Below are positions 1 through 5,268 of a DNA stretch of 5,268 nucleotides, piece after piece. A program made the translations under genes and the position numbers. Every line of letters starts with the position of its first letter. Position 1 is the stretch's first letter. This DNA comes from CAVVWJ01 sp965652025 (GTDB taxonomy: Bacteria > Gemmatimonadota > Gemmatimonadetes > Gemmatimonadales > GWC2-71-9): contig CBFGTM010000116.1 of the NCBI GenBank assembly GCA_965652025.1, positions 1-5,268 on the forward strand. The letters are read 5' to 3'. A model generated the notes under the pieces. The model made no database searches. It saw nothing but the letters and a program-made list of their open reading frames with translations, and was not told the origin of the DNA.

Positions 1-1
1 G

Positions 2-1657
2 GCGACCTCGCGCGAGGCGGCCAAGGCACGCGCGGTGAAGGACTTCGTGGTGGGCCTCTTTCGAGTCTCGAAACCAGAGGAGTCTCGCGGCCGTGATATC
101 ACCGCGCGGGAGCTGCTCGAGCGGGGCGCTCGCCAGGTGGATAGCGGTCTAGCTCGGCAGCCGGAGCTGCAATCGGAGATGCTGGACGTGCTCGGTGTGA
201 TCCACCGCGACCTCGGGCTCTATCCGGAGGCCGACACCCTGCTCCGACGAGCGACCCAGCTCTCCCGAACAATGCGGGGCGAGACCCATGCGGAGGTCGC
301 GGCCCGGCTGACCGACTGGGCCGGTGTGGTCGCCGCTCAGGGCGAGTATGCCCGGGCGGAGAGCCTGCTCACGCGAGCGCATGGTATACGGCAGGCCGGC
401 GGAGCGAACGACACCGCCCTGGCGTCTACCCTGAGCGCGCTCGCCTCGGTGCAGCGGCAGCAGGGCAGGTTTGCCCGGGCGGAGACGCTGTATACCCAGG
501 CGCTCGAGATCGATCGCGGTCCGGGCGGAGGCGATCCGCTTCGCATCGCCGATGACCTCGACAATCTCGGGGTCGTGCTGGAGGAAGCGGGGCACCTGGC
601 CCGGGCGGACTCGGCGTACCAGGAGGCACTCGTGCTGAGGGCCCAAGCACTGGACCCTGACCACCCCCGCGTGGTCACTTCCCTGTCTCACATTGCGGCG
701 CTGCGGGAAAAGCAGAATGAGTACGTCGAGGCCGAGCGGATCGAACGGGAGGTGCTGGCTCGTCGCAAGCGGGTGTATCCCGAGGGGCATCCGGAGGTGG
801 CGTATGCCATGCAGAATCTCGCGACCACGCTGCAGCTTCAAGGGAGTTACGCCGAGGCCGAGACGCTCAGCGTGCAGTCACTCGAGATGCTGCGGGCGCG
901 GCTGGGGCCGGATCATCCCGAGACGCTCGAGCTGGTGAGCAACCTCGCCACGCTCAAGTACGAGAAGGGCGACCTCCGGGGCGCGGAGGCGGTGTTTCGC
1001 GAGCTGCTGGCCGCCTGGAAGCGCTCCCTGGGCGACGAGCATCCGACGACCCTGCAGGCGCTCAACGACGTGGCTGCCACGCTCAAGTATCAGCAGCGGT
1101 ACGACGAGGCCGAGCCGATGTATCGCCACACGCTGGCGGTGCGCCGACGACAGCTCGGCGACTCTCACCTCAGCGTCGGGGACAGCTGGTATAACCTGGC
1201 CGAGCTGCTGCAGGAAACCGGACAGCTGGCGGAATCGGAGCAGGCATATCGCAATTCGCTGGCGATCATCACGAAGGCGCTGCCTCCGGGGAGCATCAAC
1301 ATCGCGGGGACATACATCGGGCTGGGCAGTGTGCTGACCGACCGCGGGCGCGCCAAGGAGGCGGAGCCGCTCCTAAGAGAGGCGCTCCAGCTTCGCATGG
1401 ACAAGCTGGGTCCAGACGATCGTCGCACGGCCAAGGCGCAGCGGACCTTGGGCGTTTGTCTCCTGGCGCAGGGTCGTCATGAGGAAGCGGAGGCTCTCCT
1501 GCTCGCCAGCTACCGCACCCTCGCCCGCGCGAAGAATTGGTATCACCGCACCTTGGGAACCCAGAATCTTCGCGACCTGGTGGCGCTGTACGAATCCTGG
1601 AAGAGACCCGCTGAAGCAGCGAAGTATAGGGAACTGCTCAATCGAAGGATCTCATGA
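2..1657 (+). CDS. TPR-repeat protein, probably the C-terminal part of a Ser/Thr protein kinase (5' partial)
   Basis: The reading frame is open from base 2, so this is the 3' part of a longer gene. The GTG at 35 is an internal Val codon, not a convincing start. The first residues are a charged linker (EAAKARAVKDFVVGLF, then DITARELLERGARQ), followed by about eleven TPR units of 41-43 residues, then a short C-terminal helical region ending in RELLNRRIS. The units carry kinesin-light-chain-type TPR consensus features (NLA, G-Y-EAE, ALxxR, LGxxHP) and would form a superhelical protein-binding scaffold. From knowledge of the family, this linker plus long TPR array typically follows a PknB-like kinase domain and one transmembrane helix in Gemmatimonadota and Acidobacteriota. 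The kinase domain itself is not in the window, so that part is inference. A stand-alone TPR protein or a TPR-bearing transcriptional regulator are the alternatives. The stop overlaps the start of the downstream hydrolase gene. Confidence 0.9.
   Translation, partial: ATSREAAKARAVKDFVVGLFRVSKPEESRGRDITARELLERGARQVDSGLARQPELQSEMLDVLGVIHRDLGLYPEADTLLRRATQLSRTMRGETHAEVAARLTDWAGVVAAQGEYARAESLLTRAHGIRQAGGANDTALASTLSALASVQRQQGRFARAETLYTQALEIDRGPGGGDPLRIADDLDNLGVVLEEAGHLARADSAYQEALVLRAQALDPDHPRVVTSLSHIAALREKQNEYVEAERIEREVLARRKRVYPEGHPEVAYAMQNLATTLQLQGSYAEAETLSVQSLEMLRARLGPDHPETLELVSNLATLKYEKGDLRGAEAVFRELLAAWKRSLGDEHPTTLQALNDVAATLKYQQRYDEAEPMYRHTLAVRRRQLGDSHLSVGDSWYNLAELLQETGQLAESEQAYRNSLAIITKALPPGSINIAGTYIGLGSVLTDRGRAKEAEPLLREALQLRMDKLGPDDRRTAKAQRTLGVCLLAQGRHEEAEALLLASYRTLARAKNWYHRTLGTQNLRDLVALYESWKRPAEAAKYRELLNRRIS
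167..1540 (+). repeat. Array of about eleven TPR units (42-residue period) inside the first gene
   Basis: The units start at about 167, 296, 419, 545, 671, 797, 923, 1049, 1175, 1301 and 1427. Units three to ten are each exactly 126 nt (42 codons), unit one is 43 codons, unit two is 41, and unit eleven is shortened to about 38. A degenerate twelfth helix pair follows to the end of the gene. The conserved positions are a small or hydrophobic residue pattern NLA/NLG near residue 8, Gly at 16, aromatic or Leu at 18, EAE/RAE at 20-22, and (D/G)-HP near the unit end. The repeats are diverged at DNA level, so they are old protein repeats rather than recent tandem duplications. Units five to eight are the closest to the kinesin-light-chain TPR consensus. 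Confidence 0.93.
1644..1649 (+). promoter_or_regulatory. Ribosome binding site (GAAGGA) for the hydrolase gene, within the end of the TPR gene
   Basis: A purine-rich GAAGGA, a partial match to the Shine-Dalgarno consensus, lies four bases before the ATG at 1654. The spacing is slightly short. The site is inside the last codons of the upstream gene, and with the ATGA stop/start overlap at 1654-1657 it suggests the hydrolase is translated by reinitiation or coupled initiation from a shared transcript. It supports the ATG at 1654 as the true start. Confidence 0.6.
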
Positions 1658-1725
1658 CGTCTCCAGTACGCTATGTGCCGCGGTGGATTCCGATCCTGCT
1701 GGCTACAGCCCTTCCGCTGCCGGCC
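1654..1725 (+). other. Signal peptide of the hydrolase (Sec type, signal peptidase I)
   Basis: The first 24 residues have a short n-region with Arg6 and Arg10, a hydrophobic core WIPILLATALPL, and a plausible cleavage site after Ala24 (LPA before QQ). There is no twin-arginine pair and no lipobox cysteine, so a soluble Sec-exported enzyme is predicted rather than a Tat substrate or lipoprotein. The exact cleavage position is an estimate. Confidence 0.75.
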
Positions 1726-3519
1726 CAGCAGGTCGCCACAAGGAAGTACGATCCCGCCGACTACCAGCAGAGCAGCGCCGACATCCCGATGCGTGATGGG
1801 GTGAAGCTCCACGTCGAGATCTTCCGGCCCCGGGATACCACCAGCAGCCTCCCGTTCCTGTTCTCCCGCACTCCCTACGGGGTCGCCGAGTCAAGGAACG
1901 AGCTCACCGGATCGTACCAGGCGCTGGCCGAGGAAGGGTACATCTTCGTTTTCCAGGACATCCGGGGACGCTATCGCAGTCAGGGGACATTCGTCATGCA
2001 GCGGCCGCCGAGACCGGCCGATGCGCCGGCCGGCTCGATCGATGAGATCACCGACACCGACGATTCAATCGATTGGCTGCTGACGAACGTCCCGGGAAAC
2101 AACGGCAGGGTTGGAATGCTGGGCGTGAGTTACGATGGTTGGACGACGGCGATGGGAATGCTGGGTGGCCATTCCGCGCTGAAGGCGGTAAGCCCTCAGG
2201 CCTCACCGGCCGACATGTTCTTGGGGGACGACTTTCACCACAACGGCGCCTTCCGGCTGAGCTACGGCTTCGAATATGCCTGGCTCACCGAAGCCACTCG
2301 GGAGAACTCAGACTTCGAGTTCGGGCGTTACGACACCTACGAGTGGTACCTCGAGGTGGGGCCGCTTTCCAACATCCAGGCCAAGGTGCTTAAGGCCAAG
2401 GTGCTCCCTAGTTGGAAGGACTTCGCCGCTCACCCCAACTACGACGCGTTCTGGCGGCGGCAGGCAATGCGGCCTTATCTGACGCGAGTCACTGTACCGA
2501 CGCTGAACGTGGCGGGATGGTGGGATCAGGAAGACTTCTATGGTCCGCTGCTGATTTACCGCGAGCTGGAGAAGCACGACGCTCACCGCCGGAACTCTCT
2601 GGTTGTGGGGCCCTGGCGGCACGGCGGCTGGAGAGGGGGGACCGGACAGAAGCTGGGCAAGATCGACTTCGGCTCAGCCACTGGCGAATACTTCCGGAGC
2701 CAGGTCGAGGCCCCGTTCTTTGCTTATTACCTCAAGGACAAGGGGCAGCTGGTCCAGCCGGAGGCAACCGTCTTCGAGAGCGGCAGCAACCAGTGGCGCA
2801 AGTTCGACTCCTGGCCTCCCCGCCAGGCGAAGACCCGGGCCCTGTACTTCCAATCGGGCGGAAAGCTGGCCTTCACGCCCCCCTCGGCATCCGAGCGCTC
2901 GGCCTCCGACAGCTTCGTAAGCGATCCGGCCCACCCCGTTCCCTACCGGCCCCGGCCGATCGAGCCGACCTACTATCCCAAAGGATCAGGGTGGTACACC
3001 TGGCTGCTGGAAGACCAACGTTTCGTGCAGGGCCGACCCGACGTGCTGAGCTGGGAGACCGAGCCACTGACTGAGGACGTGGTGTTGGCGGGCGAAGTCA
3101 CGGCCAGACTCTTCGCCAGCACTACGGGGCAGGACGCCGACTGGGTGGTAAAGCTGATCGACGTCTATCCTGAGGACTACCCTCCCGATTTCAAGCTGGG
3201 TGGCTATCAGCTCATGATTGCCAACGACGTCTTCCGGGGCCGCTTCCACCGATCATTCGAGAGGCCGGTGCCCCTGAAGCCGAACGTGATTACCCTATTT
3301 GCGATCGATCTTCATACCCAGAGCTACCGGTTCAAGGCCGGTCACAAGATCATGGTACAGGTGCAGAGCACCTGGTTTCCTCTGATCGACCGCAACCCGC
3401 AGACCTGGGTGCCCAACATCTTTCAAGCCAAGGCGGGCGACTACCAGGCTCAGACCCACCGGATCTGGCGGACTCCCACCCAGGCATCGCGGGTGGAAAT
3501 TCAGACCGTGGCTCCGTGA
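1654..3519 (+). CDS. Secreted CocE/S15-family hydrolase, probable alpha-amino acid ester hydrolase
   Basis: This is a complete 621-residue serine hydrolase. An N-terminal signal peptide (residues 1-24) predicts a periplasmic or extracellular enzyme. An alpha/beta-hydrolase domain follows to about residue 350, interrupted by a helical cap at about 195-275, then a C-terminal beta jelly-roll (X-Pro dipeptidyl-peptidase C-terminal type, about 355-615). The nucleophile is Ser159 in GVSYDG, the acid is Asp291 in GWWDQEDF, and the base is His323 in GPWRHGG. Tyr75 (RTPYG) and Tyr160 are the likely oxyanion-hole residues. Asp193, Glu293 and Asp294 reproduce the carboxylate cluster that binds the substrate amino group in alpha-amino acid ester hydrolases (EC 3.1.1.43). 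Those enzymes hydrolyse esters and amides of alpha-amino acids, including amino-beta-lactams, and also transfer the acyl group. Length and whole-protein motif order agree with that family (about 630-660 residues). A broader CocE esterase, glutaryl-7-ACA acylase-like enzyme or aminopeptidase are alternatives. The start is fixed by the signal peptide and ribosome binding site. The natural substrate is unknown. Confidence 0.93.
   Translation: MTSPVRYVPRWIPILLATALPLPAQQVATRKYDPADYQQSSADIPMRDGVKLHVEIFRPRDTTSSLPFLFSRTPYGVAESRNELTGSYQALAEEGYIFVFQDIRGRYRSQGTFVMQRPPRPADAPAGSIDEITDTDDSIDWLLTNVPGNNGRVGMLGVSYDGWTTAMGMLGGHSALKAVSPQASPADMFLGDDFHHNGAFRLSYGFEYAWLTEATRENSDFEFGRYDTYEWYLEVGPLSNIQAKVLKAKVLPSWKDFAAHPNYDAFWRRQAMRPYLTRVTVPTLNVAGWWDQEDFYGPLLIYRELEKHDAHRRNSLVVGPWRHGGWRGGTGQKLGKIDFGSATGEYFRSQVEAPFFAYYLKDKGQLVQPEATVFESGSNQWRKFDSWPPRQAKTRALYFQSGGKLAFTPPSASERSASDSFVSDPAHPVPYRPRPIEPTYYPKGSGWYTWLLEDQRFVQGRPDVLSWETEPLTEDVVLAGEVTARLFASTTGQDADWVVKLIDVYPEDYPPDFKLGGYQLMIANDVFRGRFHRSFERPVPLKPNVITLFAIDLHTQSYRFKAGHKIMVQVQSTWFPLIDRNPQTWVPNIFQAKAGDYQAQTHRIWRTPTQASRVEIQTVAP
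2379..2405 (+). repeat. Short in-frame direct repeat (12 bp, offset 15 bp) in the hydrolase cap region
   Basis: The 12-mer GGCCAAGGTGCT occurs at 2379-2390 and again at 2394-2405, giving the protein repeat AKVLKAKVL (residues 243-251). The offset of 15 bases preserves the frame. It lies in the cap region just before the conserved HPNYDAFW segment, and may reflect a small slippage duplication. It could equally be chance in a Lys/Val-rich helix. Confidence 0.55.
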
Positions 3520-5268
3520 CTACTCTCCTCCCGCCTGTCGCCGGGCCGCCGCGACCACGCTGTCCGCCCGCCTAGTTGCTTCGTTTAGGATCCCCTGAGC
3601 TTTGGCGTCCGTCTCCCGCCGCACCTTGTCGGCCGCGACCTTCGCTCCCGCCTGAAGCAGCGGATTGTCTCCCGCCTCCGCTACCAGGCCGTCGGCCTGC
3701 TGGTAGCCGGTCAGCTTGACCTTGGCCGCCAGCGACTCGGCCTCCTGCTTGATCGCCGCGGCCTGCTTTTCCGCCGCCGCCACCGCCCGGAGCGCCGCCG
3801 AGTCCACCTTCTGGGTCACGGCCTGGGTCACCGCCTGTTGGGCGCCGGCCGTGACCGATGAGGTGACGCTGCCGAGGTCCACCTTGACCGTGGGATCGGT
3901 CACCTTGCCCGCGAGCTGGATGTCCAGCGGAATGGCCTGGGTCGAACCGAGGTTGATGCCGGCCTGGCTCGCCTTGGAGAAGACACCGGCCAGCGCCTCA
4001 TTAGCCCCGCCGCCCAAGAGCGACCTCGGCACCTTGAGCCCCAGGTTGTACTCCATCGACTGGTCGATCCCGTTGGAGCCGGCAACGGTCATCGCCAGCC
4101 CGCCGATCCTGACGTTGAACGGCTGCAGCAGCAGGCGGCCGTCCTTGATCTGGAACCCGGTCCTGATCGCCTGCATGGTGGGATTGTTGAGGATCTGGAG
4201 CTTGGTCGCATCCACGATCTTGTTCATGCCCGGAAAGTCACGCAGCGCGACGTTGGCCGTCTGGAAGGTGCCGCTGCCGCTCAGTGCGTTGAACAGCGGC
4301 ATCATGTTCTTCCCCAGCGCGCCGCTCAGCTTGACGTCGGTGTTCACCGTCCCCGAGGCGTACTTCGCCACCGGAGCCAGCATCTGCACCGTGGTGAACG
4401 CCTGGAACGCAGCCGGGATGTTCACCTTGAGCATCCGGAAACCGACATCGAACGTGGGCTTGGCCGGATTGGTGGTCTCGTAGAAGCCGCTCACCCCGAG
4501 CTGCCCGCCCAGGGCGTTCATCCGGAAGTCCTGGAGGGTCGCCCGCTGGTCCTTGATCCGAAGCTTCCCCTGCGCCCCGCTCATCGTGAGCTTGTTGTAG
4601 GTCAGCTGGTTGGCCGACACGTTGAGGGCGAAATCGATCTTGGGTGGCACCGGGATGATCTGGAGAGCGGTGGTGTCGCCGCTGCGCCACTCGTCCAGAT
4701 CGAACCGGTTGCTCCGTACGGTCGCGCTGCCCTTGAGGGTGTCGTCCCGGAAGGCGTAGGCGATGAGGTTGTCGATCGAGCCGGTGGCCTGGAGATCGCT
4801 GCTCCCGACCGAGCCGGTGAAACGGGTGAGACTGGCCCGCTGGGGGCTGAGCCGGAGCGACGCCTGTTGAATCGCCAACGGATGAGGCAGGGCCTGGCCC
4901 TTCAGGGTGAGGTCGGCGACATCGAGGGTGCCGGTCGCCGCGACACGGTCGTACTGCTGCTTGTCAATCGCCGACATCCGGGCCCGCACCGCAGCGTCGG
5001 CCGCAATCGAGCCGCTGAGCTGCTCGACCTTTTCCAGTTTGATGGTGCGGCGGACGTCGGCCAGGTCCACCCTGCCCTTCATCTTGAGATCCACGTCGGG
5101 GTCGGAGACCGGGGTCCGCACCACCAGGGACGCGTCCACCGGGTTCCGGCCCAGCCGCATATGGAAGCGGTCGAGGTTGACCACGGTACTGTCGGCACTG
5201 CCCCCGGGGTTGGTGAGCGCCAGATCCAGGAAGATCGAGCGGGCCGGGAGCGGGAGATCGGAATACTG
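3520..5268 (-). CDS. AsmA-like envelope protein, C-terminal part (5' partial)
   Basis: The frame is open through the right edge: 28 further codons (QYSDLPLPARSIFLDLAL and so on) precede the GTG at 5184, so that GTG is not the start and the N-terminus lies outside. The 582 visible residues are mostly beta-strand-like repeats typical of AsmA/TamB-class proteins, such as TGTLDVADLTLKG and MSGAQGKLRIKDQ. An AsmA-like C-terminal region follows at roughly 3870-4350, with SGSGTFQTANVALRDFPG, GLAMTVAGSNGIDQSMEYN and the closing DPTVKVDLG. The last 113 residues are a helical tail. Family members are usually anchored in the inner membrane by an N-terminal helix and span the periplasm, with roles in outer-membrane biogenesis and lipid traffic. 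The anchor is not visible here. The overall resemblance is to the AsmA proteins of Bacteroidota and Gemmatimonadota rather than enterobacterial AsmA. The exact role is unknown. Confidence 0.88.
   Translation of the reverse strand, partial: QYSDLPLPARSIFLDLALTNPGGSADSTVVNLDRFHMRLGRNPVDASLVVRTPVSDPDVDLKMKGRVDLADVRRTIKLEKVEQLSGSIAADAAVRARMSAIDKQQYDRVAATGTLDVADLTLKGQALPHPLAIQQASLRLSPQRASLTRFTGSVGSSDLQATGSIDNLIAYAFRDDTLKGSATVRSNRFDLDEWRSGDTTALQIIPVPPKIDFALNVSANQLTYNKLTMSGAQGKLRIKDQRATLQDFRMNALGGQLGVSGFYETTNPAKPTFDVGFRMLKVNIPAAFQAFTTVQMLAPVAKYASGTVNTDVKLSGALGKNMMPLFNALSGSGTFQTANVALRDFPGMNKIVDATKLQILNNPTMQAIRTGFQIKDGRLLLQPFNVRIGGLAMTVAGSNGIDQSMEYNLGLKVPRSLLGGGANEALAGVFSKASQAGINLGSTQAIPLDIQLAGKVTDPTVKVDLGSVTSSVTAGAQQAVTQAVTQKVDSAALRAVAAAEKQAAAIKQEAESLAAKVKLTGYQQADGLVAEAGDNPLLQAGAKVAADKVRRETDAKAQGILNEATRRADSVVAAARRQAGGE
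3523..3861 (-). other. Ala/Gln/Lys-rich helical (coiled-coil-like) tail of the AsmA-like protein
   Basis: After the conserved closing strand DPTVKVDLG, the protein switches from beta-rich repeats to 113 residues with almost no strand-like pattern. They are rich in Ala, Gln, Glu, Lys and Arg, with only a few Gly or Pro breaks (TGYQQAD, GDNPLLQAG). The spacing of charged and small residues suggests long amphipathic helices. Similar tails with a GYxQAD and an AADKxRxET element are, from memory, found in AsmA-like proteins of Bacteroidota. Its function is not established; interaction with another envelope component is a guess. Confidence 0.7.

Noticed and set aside
35..37. GTG as the true start of the TPR gene
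   Set aside because: The frame continues open to the window edge with linker-like sequence, and no Shine-Dalgarno-like motif precedes the GTG, so it reads as an internal Val codon.
149..841. 230-codon open frame on the - strand opposite the TPR gene
   Set aside because: It lies antisense to a clearly repeat-structured coding frame. Its translation is Arg/Leu/Gly/Pro-rich with no recognisable motif, as expected from GC-rich codon bias on the opposite strand.
2014..2033. GC-rich inverted repeat (CCGGCC, 8-base loop, GGCCGG) as a possible terminator or regulatory hairpin
   Set aside because: It lies in the middle of the hydrolase coding sequence, has only six base pairs and no T tract, and such palindromes are common by chance in GC-rich DNA.
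2412..3074. 220-codon + strand frame overlapping the hydrolase gene
   Set aside because: It is out of frame with a hydrolase whose catalytic Asp and His fall in this stretch. The translation is low-complexity, rich in Arg, Gly and Ala.
3716..4483. 255-codon open frame on the + strand opposite the AsmA-like gene
   Set aside because: It is antisense to a well-supported AsmA-like frame. Its Ser/Ala/Pro-rich translation shows no domain, and I see no convincing ribosome binding site.
5182..5184. GTG (on the - strand) as the true start of the AsmA-like gene
   Set aside because: The frame stays open for 28 more codons to the edge with AsmA-like strand sequence, and there is no signal or anchor helix after this GTG.
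1..5268. Mobile element, CRISPR array, tRNA/rRNA or phage-defence island
   Set aside because: There are no transposase motifs, regularly spaced short repeats, tRNA-like cloverleaf or terminal inverted repeats. The three reading frames account for nearly every base.

Overview
The window is essentially fully coding. It holds three genes: a partial TPR protein gene on the + strand, a complete secreted hydrolase gene on the + strand, and a partial AsmA-like gene on the - strand. It is GC-rich, with strong GC bias at third codon positions, which also creates many long antisense shadow frames. The organism is most likely a Gemmatimonadota-type bacterium, or less likely an Acidobacteriota or similar soil diderm. 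This is inferred from a TPR region of the kind carried at the C-terminus of Ser/Thr kinases in those phyla, a secreted CocE/S15-type hydrolase, and an AsmA-like protein, which implies an outer membrane. No marker gene is present to settle the taxonomy.

Layout. Positions 2-1657 (+) are the C-terminal part of a long protein with about eleven 42-residue TPR units. The frame is open at the left edge, so the gene begins outside the window. Positions 1654-3519 (+) are a complete 621-residue hydrolase with a signal peptide, overlapping the TPR gene by an ATGA junction. Its catalytic triad (Ser159, Asp291, His323) and its whole active-site layout match alpha-amino acid ester hydrolases, including the three-carboxylate cluster (Asp193, Glu293, Asp294) that binds the substrate alpha-amino group in that family. 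Positions 3520-5268 (-) are the C-terminal about 582 residues of an AsmA-like envelope protein with a long Ala/Gln-rich helical tail. Its N-terminus lies beyond the right edge.

How they fit together. The first two genes form a tight, probably translationally coupled unit: a cytoplasmic or membrane-anchored TPR/kinase-type protein followed by an exported hydrolase. The AsmA-like gene converges on them, with its stop codon directly abutting the hydrolase stop codon, and is probably functionally unrelated. There is no non-coding stretch of any size. I see no RNA gene, mobile element, CRISPR array or clear intrinsic terminator. The most notable point is the complete alpha-amino acid ester hydrolase active site. 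I do not see a clearly new multi-gene system.
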